Assembly (NCBI GenBank): GCA_032690845.1 | Contig: CM064432.1 | Span: forward strand, 60,944,071 to 61,008,070 | Direction: 5' to 3' | DNA from: Eleusine coracana subsp. coracana | Taxonomy: Eukaryota; Streptophyta; Magnoliopsida; Poales; Poaceae | Length of the DNA stretch: 64,000 nt | Shown: one piece after another, positions 34,236-46,246 of the stretch | Layout: each line of letters opens with the position of its first letter | How positions within the stretch are numbered: the stretch's first letter is position 1 | Made by a program: the position numbers and the translations under genes | The notes under the pieces: generated by a model | Databases searched by the model: none | Told to the model about the DNA's origin: nothing | Seen by the model: only the letters and a program-made list of their open reading frames with translations

Positions 34236-34866
34236 TCTTAACTCTTTTCAAATTGAAGTTCTTTACTAGAATAAAAATTATTTTTTGTTTTCCTTTATGG
34301 CTCTTTCATCGATTTTGACATTTAACAGTGTTAAGTGGAGAGTACAATATTTTTTTATCTCTGATATGAAATGAACTTGCATTTTCTTTATTCTTTTTGA
34401 AAAATGTATAGTTCACACAAAATTTATAATACCCTGATGCGAAATGGTTTTATTAAAAAAAACTATCCGGTTTGTTATAGTGTTAAAAGGAGTGCATTTC
34501 TCATGCCAAGTTGGGAAACTTATATCGCAATACAAAAGCTCACCTGTAATTAACGACAAGGAGATTATACCCCTGCACAAGAAAAAAAAACCATTCCACC
34601 GATAGTCAGTAAGAAAGTAACCGTTCCGTCGATAAATGTTTACATTTTTGTGTTTGAAGGGAGAATATAGCATGTTACAACTTACAAGAACAATAATTTT
34701 CTTTTATAGAGTGGTGCTTCAGCCACCTTTCTATTCTTTAAGCCTTCTTTTTTTATCGATGGTTCATTTTTAGAGGATGGTTATTTCAATAACTCCAACT
34801 AAAACATTTGAGTAGGTGAGTCAAAATGTTGACTTTTATGTGTAGTGCACCCGAATGTTCATTTCA
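34236..34866. other. Intergenic, AT-rich
   Basis: No gene was recognised. A pair of imperfect repeats, ccattccaccgatag and ccgttccgtcgataa, lies at about 34591 and 34621. Confidence 0.3.
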
Positions 34867-34908
34867 TCAAGCACCTGAAGCAAATCGAGGGCAGTGAACT
34901 GCAGGTAC

Positions 34909-35036
34909 CTCGCTGTTCATCTTGTTCAGTGCTGTTGTAGATTCATCTTGTGAATAAAACACGACAAAGACATATCCTTTTGTCGACTTCCGACTTTCCC
35001 CAAGGTTAGATGGTATGAGTATATGACCTTCCTTCA
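34909..35036 (-). pseudogene. Isolated exon resembling the second half of an RNA-recognition motif
   Basis: A 128-nt minus-strand exon lies between a tgacag acceptor and a GAG|GTACCT donor. It reads HILIPSNLGESRKSTKGYVF, then VVFYSQDESTTALNKMNSE. KGYVFVVF fits the RNP1 consensus, and the ALNKMNS tail fits the last RRM helix. No first half (RNP2) and no downstream exon were found nearby. The copia element starts 160 bp upstream in gene orientation. It is probably a broken or captured gene piece. Confidence 0.4.
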
Positions 35037-35193
35037 CTGTCATACAAAATAATGAATCAAAGGGATAAAAATAAGGATCCAAATAGAATTAACATGAACA
35101 AGGTGAGAACCTCGGATAACAACACCATGTTTTTTTTTAAAGATCTAGATGTTTTGACGTATATTAATAAGAAGAAGATGGCTCATATTAAGA

Positions 35194-35198
35194 GAAAC
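35194..35198. repeat. Target-site duplication of the copia element, left copy
   Basis: GAAAC precedes the left LTR and matches GAAAT at 45510-45514 in four of five bases. Confidence 0.6.
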
Positions 35199-36816
35199 TG
35201 AAGGACCGAGAAGGCGACCAGAGGGGAGGGGGTTGAATGGGAGCCAATCAAAATTCTGCAAGAGAAGTTGGCCTATATCCCAAAAAGAAAAAGAGCCATT
35301 CGAATGAGTATTTCTCAAATCTTCATCGGACATGTCCGATGGAACAAGTTGGCGCAGGCTCCGGAGTTCGAGAGACTTATCCGATGTCTCGGACAAATTG
35401 ACCATCGGACTAGTTTGATGATCATCGAACAAGTCCGACAGATTCAGAACAGCAACAACGAACCGTAAAGAAAAATTACAAAACTTTATCAAACGAACTT
35501 CAAAAATCACGAAATTTGGATCAGATGATCCTCAATACATCACGACCCTTATCCTAGAAGATCAACTCAATTGGGTCAAGAAATCATCACGGATTTCAGA
35601 CCTCGTGCCAAGAACACCAAAAAGGGAAAACTTGAGAAATCCTTCAAATCGAAGGTGCTAGAGCCAATAATTCCATCAAGGATCCATAGAGGATTATCCT
35701 AGCTCATCCTAGCAACAAGTTTCTCAAGAAATCCGGGTCAAAAACTCGTCCAAAAGTGAGATCGAAAATCACCACGAAAATGCTTCCGAAAATAGGAAAA
35801 GGGAATTTTGGGATTCAAGTGAAGAGGGAAATCTTGAGCACGAAAATACTTCTCATATCATAAAAAAGTACTTACAAGATTCATAGGTACAAGGCTAGAA
35901 AGCCATCCTTTTCCTCCCACTATTTGGAAGAGCAAGAGATGTCTCTCACACACCTACAACTCTCCTCTCAAACATGAAGTCCTCTCCTATCATTTTGAAT
36001 AGAGTCCTAACACAAGGCTAATAAGAAGAGAGGCACCTCTCCCACTAGCCACACCTCTCCTTATATAGGCCTAAGGTCTATTGTCCATATGACCGCTCTA
36101 CTCTTGACCTACATAACACACTCACCTATCACCGGGGGTATAACCGTTCATCTTTTACCTCATCATCCGAATGTCATCGGATGCTTCACGTCTTTGCTTC
36201 ATCTCGAAGCAAGCTCCGTGATGGTGCCACGTACACCACCAACCATCGCCACCGGTTTTGAGGCCCAAACCGGGAAACCGCCTTGCACGCTTCTCAAAGC
36301 ATAACTTCTCGATGTTGACGCGTGTCACCTTGTCCCGCGATCCTGACCACCGGCAAGTCTCTCCCAGTCCCTGTCCATCGGGCCCTCTTGTCACTTGCAC
36401 TGGCATCTCGTTCGCCTTGACTTGGTCAACACGCCGTCTTTATCACCACCACGGTTTTGAGGCTCAACCGCGAAACCGTCCGTGCTTCTTGCCTCTCTAT
36501 GTGTACGGTATGGATCACCCTTGACTTCACCCGGCATCCTGATCGTCTGGCCCCAAGTCCCCTATTTGTGCCCGATCCTCTCGCCATTGACCGCCAAGCT
36601 GACTTCAGTGACCTACACATTATGAGACAAGCAAATATATTTCTAATCTCCTGTAACATCACCAATATCTCCACCAATTCTGGTTAGTCATAACCATGAT
36701 ATGCAAATCTATGCAATCCCTGGATTCCCGCATTTCAACTCAAACACCAAATCCGCTCAAGTCAATTACTCATCACAAATATAGCAAACCATGGCACATA
36801 TCCACATGGTTTCTTA
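35199..36816 (-). repeat. Copia 3' LTR (left)
   Basis: It pairs with 43903-45509 over its length, with scattered substitutions and small indels. On the plus strand it starts TGAAGGACCGAGAAGG and ends near GGTTTCTTA; the right LTR ends GGTTTCTCA. The expected terminal TG (minus strand) is therefore mutated to TA in this copy. Confidence 0.85.
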
Positions 36817-38168
36817 ATCTCTCCCTTGATGAGTACATTGACAACACCAAATGCACAAAGATTAGAGATTGAAATGCGAAGCCGAATAAGCACATCCAAA
36901 TGGCCAAACCCAAAGAAAAGGTGAAAACAAGCCATCTAGCAAGTAGGGATCACAAAATCAAGAGTTGGCAAGGAAAGAGACTTGAGACGCAAAGAATGTG
37001 AAAAGTGCAAGAAACTGCTCAAGATCATGATATGCTCCCCCTCAAGTTGTGGTAGGTCTCATGTAGTGTAAAACGGATCATATGAGTTTCTTAGCATTAT
37101 TTATGCATGACCTCAAAATTTTCTCCCCCTTTGACAATGAACTCATCAAAGAGGCAAAAGAACAAGCAAACATGCAATGCATGAAAATGCAAACCTAAGA
37201 AGCTTCCATAATTATGCAAACAAGCATTTAACTTTGCTAACCATAACCATAGTGTCATGAAGTGTAAAGACAATAGCTCCCAATCATGCAAAGATCAAAA
37301 ATAGATATCAAGGCATAAACACCATGAGCTATATAGGCTAAGCAGAAAGATGGACTAGCTTAGATAGAATCAAATTTGCTTATCATGAGAAAAACTGCCA
37401 CCACATGTGTAAGCACTCTCATCCAAGGCAAAACAAGCACCAAGTGAATCATAAGAATCTAGCCAGTTTTAATCTCAACAAGGGCAACAAGCACTCGCAG
37501 AAAATGAGCTCTACAAACGCTCACATATGAAACAGAGACTCAGTTGATCAAGTGATTATAGTTTATCCTCATGTGTCATCTTATTCATGCGAAGGGTCGC
37601 ACGACTGGGTACGACAAACACCCCGAGGCTTCAAGTCATAATGTTTGGATTTAGCATTATTGAGTAATTCTTGATCAGAGCTCTTAACAGATTTTTTTTT
37701 AAGATTATGCACAAGACAAAAGAGCATGCCTTTGCGGCAAAAGAAACACATGTTCCCACAATGTTTCATCATGAGCTAAATATTTGCAAAGCCTTCCATT
37801 TCGCAAACACAAGGTGCCAAAGCCAAGACATCCTCTAGACTAGCCTCAATGCAAACTTCAACAAGGATAAAAGCAATTACACATATGATGAGCAAATTTT
37901 AACAATATTAGATCATAATGTTCACAAGAAGTTCAGTTTACTTTTAAGATTAGCAAGTTGCTCACATGAGTTTATAACAAGCCATCTAGAAAATCTAAAC
38001 ATAAGAGATTACCATCATATCCACACAACTTAGCTCAAGCTCAATCATAGCAAAGAGAAATACAAGAAAGTATAAGAATCAAAGCTCATCTACCAATGCA
38101 TATATTATATATGAGATGCAATGCGAAAATGGTAAGATACATATATACAAGAGAAAACCAACTCCTCC
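36817..38168 (-). other. Copia internal non-coding region between RNase H and 3' LTR
   Basis: About 1.35 kb with no long frame and no recognisable envelope-like domain. It includes the polypurine tract beside the LTR. Non-coding or env-like sequence in this place is typical of the lineage. Confidence 0.6.
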
Positions 38169-39643
38169 TCAAATGATGACATAGAGATGACAAACACCAA
38201 GTTCCCACCGAAGAAAAGCATATCTCGAAGCATCTAGGGGCTTGGTGAGGATATCAGCTAGTTGGTTTTTGGTATCAATGTATTGGAGCTCAACATCCCC
38301 CTTCTCAACATTGTCTCTCAGAAAGTAGAATCGCACATTGATATGTTTGACCTTACTATATTGGACTGGGTTTTTGGCTAAGCATATGACACTGAAGTTA
38401 TCACACATGAGTGGAACACCCTTAAAAGTTAACTCATAGTCTCTCATGATAGATACAATCCATAGGATTTGTGAGCAGCAGCTACATACTCAGCCTCTGT
38501 GGTGGATTGGGTAACACTTGACTGCTTACGAGAAGACCAACAGATCAAAGAAGTACCCAAGAAATAGCAAGTACCAGAAGTGCTCTTCCTATCAATTCTA
38601 CACCCAGCAAAGTCCGCATCCAAATACCCAATGAGATCAAGAGATGAAGATGCAGAGTACCAAAGACTAAACTCAAGGGTGTATTTGAGATACCTGAAGA
38701 TGCGTTTGACAGCCTTGCGATAAGTCATCCTTGGGGAAGCTTGAAAGCGAGCACAAAGACACACCGCAAAGTGTATGTCGGATCTTATCGCTGTTAGGTA
38801 TAAGAGGAAGCCAATCATGCTACTGTACTCCCTTTGATCCACCGCTTCATAGTCTTCATCAGGGTCAAGAGCCGTTGTAGTGGACATTGGTGTAGACAAC
38901 GGCTTCACATTGACCATGTCGAACTTCTTTAGGAGATCCTTCATGTACTTGGCTTGATGTATGAAAGTGCCTTGCTTGCACTGCTTGATTTGAAGCCCAA
39001 GAAAGAAGGTGAGCTCTCCCATCATCGACATCTGAAATTCACTTTTCATAGCTTCCTGAAACCTGGACACAAGAGTATGAGAGGAACCACCAAAGATGAT
39101 ATCATCCACGTTAATCTGAATCATTAGAAAGTCATTGCCATGCTTGAGAGTGAACAAGATTTTATCAACACACCTCATGACATACTCACGCTCTAGCAAG
39201 AAGGTCTTAAGCCTAGTATACCATGCCCTAGGTGCTTGCTTTAGCCCGTATAAGGCCTTCTGAAGCTTGTACACATGGTTTGGGTATTTGTGGTGCTCAA
39301 AGGCAGGGGGTTGCCTCACATACACTTCTTCCTCTATGAAACCATTTAGGAAAGCACTCTTGACATCCATTTGATAGAGTCTAATGCCCTTGGAGGCAGC
39401 AAATGCAAGCAAGATCCTAATGGCTTCTATGCGAGCAACAGGAGCAAAAGTTTCATCATAATCTAACCCCTCCACTTGGCTAAAACCTTGAGCAACTAGT
39501 CTAGCCTTGTTCCTCACAACCTCACCATCCTCCCCATATTTATTTTTGAACATCCACTTGGTTCCTATGATATTGACATTTTTGGGAGGCTCTACAAGGG
39601 TCCAGACTTTGTTTCTCTCAAAGTTTTTCAACTCCTCATGCAT
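38169..39643 (-). pseudogene. Copia reverse transcriptase and RNase H
   Basis: The minus-strand frame at 39643-38444 covers the reverse transcriptase from WTLVEPPKNVNIIGTKWMF, through KARLVAQGFSQ and YQMDVKSAFLNG, to the catalytic loop. There it reads NVDDIIFGG rather than YVDD. RNase H follows (YLDADFAGCRIDRKSTSG, TTEAEYVAA). A stop lies at 38444, and the last part (KHINVRFYFLRDNVEKGDVEL, DILTKPLD) continues in another frame to 38169. The changed YVDD residue and the frame break argue against activity. Confidence 0.85.
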
Positions 39644-39644
39644 G

Positions 39645-40902
39645 GCATTAACCCAATGTTTATCAGATAGTGTGTGTCCAACATCCCAGGGTTCAAAGGT
39701 TACAACAAAGAGAGAATTGGTAAAAATAAAGCAAGATGTGCAGACCTTGACCTTGTTATCCTCTCATAGAGATTACCAATCATTTGTTGAGATGGATGTC
39801 GGCGCTGAATATGGTGAGGAGCTTCTCTCTCAGAGAGTGTCTCCCCCTCAACCATAGCTGGAGCTTGCTCGACAGCTGCTGAAGTAGATGTAGAAGCTTC
39901 AGGACCCTCTACTGGAGTGGTGGTGGCAGCAGAAACAAGCTCGGATGTGAGATGGAATGAGTCATCATCATCATCATCCAAGCCCTGTAGGTCCTCTTCT
40001 ACAAAGATGCTCTCCTTCATCTCCTTGGTACCTGCAGACTCAATCACATTCCTTGCACAAGAGTTTGATTCATCAAAGGTTACATCGCAAGACTCTACGA
40101 TGGTATTAGTCTCCAAATTCAAAACTCTGTAGGAATGACCATGAAGATAGTAACCAAGAAAGATGCCATCGGAAGATCTCGACTCAAACTTATCAAGATT
40201 GCCGCGCTTGAGAATAAAGCACTTGCAACCAAAGGCACGCAAATGAGAAACCGAGGGCTTTCTCCCAAAACGCAGCTCATAAGAAGTCACATTAAGAATT
40301 GAGCGTAAGAAAATCCGATTGGAAACATAGCAAGCAGTGCTAATGGCCTTAGCCTAGAACCGCCTTGGAGTCCTATGCTCATCGAGCATCGTCCGGGCCA
40401 TCTCCACTAAGGTTCTATTCTTTCTTTCAACCACACCGTTCTGCTGGGGAACCCAAGGTGCTAAAAACTGATGCTCAATACCATGCTCAAGACAGAAAGC
40501 ATAAAAAGAGGAGTTCTTAAACTCGGTGCCATTATCACTGTGAATTGCTCGTAATGCATCAGGGAGTTCCTTCAACAACCTCAAAGCTAAGCTCCGAAAG
40601 TGATGAAACACTTCATCCTTGCTCTCAAAAAAGTAGACCCAAGAGTAGTGAGAGTAGTCGTCAACAATCACAAGAACATACCACTTCCCACCTGCCGAAC
40701 GAACCCGAGAAGGACCAACAGTGTCCATGTGAAGCAACTCTCCAGGGCGTTCAGTCATCATCAAATTGATTGGTGGATGAGAAGCGGCAATCATTTTCCC
40801 ATGACGACAAGGAGCACAAACCAAATCCTTATCAAATTTGAGCTTAGGCAATCCTCGGATCAAACCTAGGCCACTCAAGCGACATAACAAGTCAAAGCTC
40901 AT
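39645..40902 (-). pseudogene. Copia integrase and linker
   Basis: The frame at 40902-40354 carries the integrase zinc-binding end (CAPCRHGKM). It also has all three catalytic acids in HMDTVGPS, HSDNGTEF and PQQNGVVERKN. A TAG stop at about 40354 follows. The C-terminal part (40290-39700) then reads ELRFGRKPSVSHLRAFGCKC and a linker rich in acidic residues. The integrase core itself looks undamaged. Confidence 0.85.
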
Positions 40903-41328
40903 GTGACCCAGTCTCCTATGTCATTTCCAGAGCTCAGAAGAAGATTGAGCAAACAAGCATTTGTGAGAACCAGGAGAACCAGCAAAATCAGCCTGAAAAA
41001 CTCTGCTAGTGCGAGAAATCCCACAAACCAAGGAACCACTCGAATCAAGAACACAAGAAGCATTCGACTTAAAGCGCACTTCCAAATCAACATCAAGAAG
41101 CTGAGAGACAGAGAGGAGATTATACTTGAGAAACTCAACCAAACCAACATCATTGAGAGTGAAGTTCTCATTTACCTTTACCGCGCCTCTTTCCTTCACT
41201 CTTCCTCTCTTGTCATCTCCAAAGGTCACATACTCTCGACGCTTCAAGGGAGTGAGGCTGGAGAACCACTTTGCATTTTTGATCATGTGGCGCGAACACC
41301 TGGAATCCATCAACCACTTGTCCTCCAA
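40903..41328 (-). pseudogene. Copia aspartic protease and pre-integrase region, active-site mutated
   Basis: WLMDSRCSRHM stands where the family has D-S-G at the active site, so Gly is replaced by Arg. The rest of the fold is recognisable (YVTFGDDKRGRVKERG, NLLSVSQLLD). An in-frame TGA separates it from the HRRLGHMSFDLL pre-integrase motif. Confidence 0.8.
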
Positions 41329-41910
41329 GCCTTCACCTGCTGCCTACAAAGAACGAGAAGTGAAAGTCGATGGCTCAGTGCTGGGGTTAGTCAAAAAGCA
41401 TTTGGGAATCCAGCACTTAACCATACGACCGATAGTAGCCATCACAGTTCTTTGCACTTTATCATTCGAACATATGGGACGAGAACCACGATGGGGAAAA
41501 CGTGGCCTGTCAAAGCATCTCGACTCAAACCTTGAGTTGTGAGGATAGAAATTATCTATGTGAAAGCCAAATCCATGCGAGTGACGCTCACCACGATGGG
41601 GAAAACGTGGGGTGCCAAAGCGCTGCTGCGCAAAGCCTCTATTTCGTGAATCAAAGCCGTATAGGGAATGACCCTGTCCATAATAGGCACGAGAAAAAGG
41701 GCTAGGCTAGAAGTCAACAAAATCATCATAAAAAGCATCCCTAGTCAACTCAGCTTCCTTCCTTTCAATCCTCTTATGCCTATAATAGAATTCATCCAAG
41801 TGGTCCTTGCGACCATAAAACATGCAAATGTAGACACCCTTAGGATTAGGTTTGGTTTGCATTGCAGGTTTGGGTTTTGGCTTCTCTATTTGCTTTGGGT
41901 TGAAGGAGGG

Positions 41911-43812
41911 TTATGGATTGGGTGGATAGTATGTGTCAGTGGGTTTGATGGTGTTTTCCTCATCCTTGTAGCTGGAGCTAGGTACAAACTTACCCACACT
42001 CTCACTCTCCTTATCACACCTTTCAAATCCCAAACCCAAGTTATAGGTTGATCTAGAAGCACTCTCCTTCACTCTTGCCAAATCATTCTCAATCTTCTCT
42101 TCACTCACTAGGGTTCTCTGGAGCCTAGACACAAGATAGTCATTTTTCTGGACTAAGGCTTTGTTTTGCTCCCTAGTGATTACAAGCTTGTCCTTAAGAG
42201 AGACACACACCTCACAAGGTGGTGGAAGGACCTTACAGCGAGTCTCATGAAGCAACTTGTACTCAAGCTCTTTGACTTTGAGGGACTGAGCTTCCAACTC
42301 ATCTGTGAGCTTGGGACACTTCTGACATGCACCCAAAAGAGTTGGTCTAGCTTTGAACTCATCAAGCTCCTTGAGGGCACTCTCAAGCTGACTGGCAACT
42401 TGAGCATGCACACTCTCCCTCTGTGCAAGATCACTCATCACAACTTGACGAGACTCACACTCAACAACAATGTCAACACGAGCAAGCTTGGACCTAAGTG
42501 AAGCAATTTCAAAATCAACACTCTCCAACTTAGACTTAAGCTCTCTACCCTCACGAACAGCACTGCGAAGCTTATCATCTTGCATGAGCAGAACATCACG
42601 CAAATGATCAAGTTCAGAAGAGAGCTCATTGAGAGTGGGAGGTACCTCGCTTGTGTCAGAGTCGGATCCAGAGTCGGTGTCGTGGTCATTCTTTGCCATG
42701 AAGCAAAGTCCGGTGAAGTCATCCTTCCTCTTGACTCGTGGCTTTTCAACCTCCTCCTCCGAGCTTGTAAAGCCTTCGCTTGATGTGAGGTCAACATCGC
42801 TCAAGGCGGCAATGCAGACGCGTGCAATGGCCTTGGCGAACTTCTTGGAGTTCTTGCCCTTCTTGTAGAAGCGGTTCTTCTTCTGCTTGAAGTCTTCAAT
42901 GTTGTTGTCACGGTATCCGGCCTTCTTCTTCTTCTTGGGACAATCAACAATGAAGTGTCCCGGATCACCGTACTCGAAGTAGGTTCTTAAACCACCTCCT
43001 CTTCTCTCCTTCCGATTGTTGTAGAACTTCCTGAACTTTCTTGTGAGCAAGGACAGCTCGTCATCAAGAATGCACTCCATCTGTTCATCGGAAGCTGCAA
43101 CAAGAGAGGACAAAGCAAACTCTAAGGAAGACTTGTCAAGTGAGGGGTTAGTTCTATGAGAAGCACAACTGTGATCACCATTCTGAGAACTAGAAAGCAA
43201 AGCCATGCTAGAAGCAGGAATAGCAAGATTAGGACGAGATTTCCTAGACAGTTCATGAGATTTCAGCTTGCTATACAGTTGCTCACAGTTCAGGGTATTG
43301 AATTCAGCAGTTTCTTCTAGAGCAGCAATTTTAACCCCCCAAATATTTTCATCAAGTGAGTACAACAATTACTTAGCTCTATTATTGTCATTGTACACAA
43401 GGATACCACAAGCCCGCAAGGTGCACACAATTGCCTCAAACTTATGAAAAGTGTCATTTAGTGACTCGCCCGGTTTCTGTGCAAAGGTTTGGTACTATCT
43501 ATTGTAAGAATCCTTATGCATAGACTTGACCTTGTTGGTACCCTCATGGTAAGTGCAGAGCTTATCCCAAATAGCATAAGCAGTATCAAGGTGTGCAACT
43601 CTATCATGTTCGCTCCTACCAAGTGCAGAAAGCAGAATATTGATAGCTTTGGAGTTGTTCTCATACCTGAGTAACTCACCTGCAGATGCAGTATTCAGGT
43701 CTTGTGGTATAGCATACTCCTGATCAACAAGATCCCAATTTGCACGTTCTTGACTCAGAAGATACGTCTTGGTCCGTGACTTCCAGTAGGGGAAGTCCTC
43801 TCCATCGAACAT
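41911..43812 (-). pseudogene. Copia gag with zinc knuckle and coiled-coil extension
   Basis: It starts MFDGEDFPYWKSRTKTYLLS at 43812. Two in-frame stops, near 43495 and near 43370, interrupt it. The zinc knuckle reads TYFEYGDPGHFIVDCP, so the first two Cys of the CX2CX4HX4C motif have become Tyr. A long helical region with heptad-like spacing follows (DHLRDVLLMQDDKLRSAV, REQNKALVQKNDYLVSRL). Such an extended gag fits the SIRE/Maximus lineage. Confidence 0.8.
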
Positions 43813-43887
43813 CTACAACTTGATAGCGCGTTTCTCCATGTCGTCTTCGGATCATAAAGCCGGTGAAGGTCAACTAGTGATCAAACC

Positions 43888-43902
43888 GGCTCTGATACCA
43901 AT
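43888..43902 (-). promoter_or_regulatory. Copia primer-binding site
   Basis: On the minus strand ATTGGTATCAGAGCC directly follows the 5' LTR terminal CA. It is the usual copia site complementary to initiator tRNA-Met. Confidence 0.8.
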
Positions 43903-45509
43903 TGAAGTACCAAGAAGACGACCAGAGGGAGGGTGAATAGGAGCCAATCAAAATTCTTCAAGAGAAGTTGGCCTATATCCCAAAAAGAAAAGGAGCCATT
44001 CGGATGGGTATTTCTCAGATCTTCATCGGACATGTCCGATGGAACAAGTTGGCGTAGGCTCTGGAGTCCGAGGGACTTATCCGATGCCTCAGACAAATTG
44101 ACCATCGGACAAGTCCGACAGGAAAGTCCGACAGATTCAGAACAGCAACAGCGAACCGCAAAGAAAAATTACAAAACCTTATCAAACGAACTCTAAAAAT
44201 CACGAAATTTGGACTAGATGATCCTCAATATATCACGACCCTTATACTAGAACATTGACTCAATTGGCTCAAGAAATCATCACGAATTTTAGATCTCGTG
44301 TTAAGAACACCAAAAAGGGGAAACTTGAGAAATCCTTCAAATCAAAGGTGCTAGAGCCAATAATTCCATCAAGGATCCATAGAGGATTATCCTAGCTCAT
44401 CCTAGCAACAAGTTTCTCAAAAAATCCGGGCCAAAAACTCGTTTAAAAGTGAGATCGAAAATCACCACAAAAATGCTTCCGAAAATAGGAAACGGGAATT
44501 TCGGGATTCAAGTGAAAAGGAAAATCTTGAGCACGAAAATACTTCTCATATCATAGAAAGGTACTTACAAGATTCATAGGTACAAGGCTAGGAAGCCACC
44601 CTCTTCCTCCCACTATTTGGAAGAGCAAGAGATATCTCTCACACACCTACTACTCTCCTCTCAAACATAAAGTACTCTCCTAGCACTTTGAATAGAGTCC
44701 TAACACAAGGCTAATAAGAAGAAAGGCACCTCTCCCACTAGCCACACCTCTTCTTATATAGGCTTAGGGTCTATTATCCATATGACCGCTCTACCCTTGA
44801 TCTACATAACACACCCACCTACCACCGGTGGCATAACCGTTCATCTTTCACCTCATCATCCGAATGCCATCAGACGCTTCACGTCTTTGCTTCATCTCGA
44901 AGCAAGCTCCGTGATGGTGTCACGTGCACCACCAACCACCGCCACCGGTTTTGAGGCCCAAACCGGGAAACCGTCTTGCACGCTTCTCAAAGCGTGACTT
45001 CTCGATGTCGACACATGTCACCTTGTCCCGCGATCCTGACCACCAACAAGTCTCTCCCAGTCCCTGTCCATCGGGCCCCCTTGTCACTTGCACCGGCATC
45101 CCGTTCGCCTTGACTTGGTCAACACGCCGTCTTCATCACCATCACGGTTTTAAGGCTCAACCGCGAAACCGTCCGTGCTTCTTGTCTCTCCATGTGTACG
45201 GTATGGATCACCCTTGACTTCACCCGGCATCCTGATCGTCTGGCCCCAAGTCCCCTACTTGTACCCGATCCTCTCATCATTGACCGCCAAGCTAACTCCA
45301 GTGACCTACATATCATGAGACAAGTAAACATATTTCCCATCTCCTGCAACATCACCAATATCTCCACCAACTCCGGTTAGTCATAACCATGATATGCAAA
45401 CCTATGCAATACCTAGATTTCCGTATTTCAACTCAAATACTAAATTCGCTCAAGTCAATTACTCATCACAAGTATAGCAAATCATGACACATATCCACAT
45501 GGTTTCTCA
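43903..45509 (-). repeat. Copia 5' LTR (right)
   Basis: It pairs with 35199-36816. The minus-strand ends are TGAGAAACC and GGTACTTCA, the canonical TG...CA. The five bases outside, GAAAT at 45510-45514, match the left target duplication GAAAC at four positions. Confidence 0.85.
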
Positions 45510-45514
45510 GAAAT

Positions 45515-46244
45515 AAGATCAAACCGTATAAATATAAGAATCTAACTACCAACAATAACGCTTCTAAGTGTCTGACAACAACCAAACAACAATACATTCC
45601 CTCCTGTCTTCGATGGAGCATACGTGTTGCCAAGCTTATCAAACAACAAGTAGCTTTGACTACATCACAATAGACCTCAGCACATGTACTAACAACATTA
45701 CACCACAACACACCTCACTCTGACATGGTATATGTCATCGTACCACCGCGAAGTCAAGTGTCATCATTTCCACCATGGATGAATATAGTGGGTAGCCAAC
45801 ATGACGATGAGACTATAAGACAAAGCCTCCATCGAGGTAACGACATCAAGATGCCGCCATTGCCCAACCCAGCAAGCTAGATCAGCCGCACACGTGACGG
45901 TGCCGCTGGCCCGGACGATTGGCCGTCGCCTTGGACCCGCGTTGTCACGAATTGCCATGCCGCCTGCTTCGATCTTGCCAGCCTCACTCGCGCGAGCTGC
46001 AGCCGTAGCCCCGCCGCCGCCATCCTAGCTAACCGTTTGGCCTATGTGGCAACGGCTCGCTCTGGCGGCGACACGGCAGGGGAGGGGAGGGAGGGGTGGC
46101 GGCGTGGGCTAGGGTTCAAGCGTCACCCGAGTCGCCCGCGTGGGAGCGACGCGGGGGCCAAAGTATAACTTAAAATCTACACTTTCATTAGTATCGTAAG
46201 AAAGATCTGCTAACTTAAAATCTGCAGAGTTAGAACAAAATTAA
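45515..46244. other. Intergenic, AT-rich then GC-rich
   Basis: No gene was recognised. The GC-rich piece at 45830-46160 (tcgcccgcgtgggagcgacg) resembles interiors of common grass repeats, but I cannot assign it. Confidence 0.3.
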
Positions 46245-46246
46245 TA

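Larger units (their letters stand above)
35199..45509 (-). mobile_element. Ty1-copia LTR retrotransposon, SIRE/Maximus-like, full length but defective
   Basis: The element is about 10.3 kb on the minus strand. Two LTRs of about 1.6 kb flank gag, protease, integrase, reverse transcriptase and RNase H in the copia order. The primer-binding site, TTGGTATCAGAGCC on the minus strand at about 43889-43902, is complementary to initiator tRNA-Met. The polypurine tract caagggagagat abuts the left LTR near 36817-36830. The long gag with a coiled-coil C-terminus, plus about 1.35 kb of non-coding DNA after RNase H, suits the SIRE/Maximus lineage. Several in-frame stops and lost active-site residues make it non-autonomous. 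LTR differences indicate an insertion of some age. Confidence 0.92.

Noticed and set aside
41668..42501. Plus-strand open frames inside the copia element
   Set aside because: They are shadows of the minus-strand gag frame, which has clear domain content.
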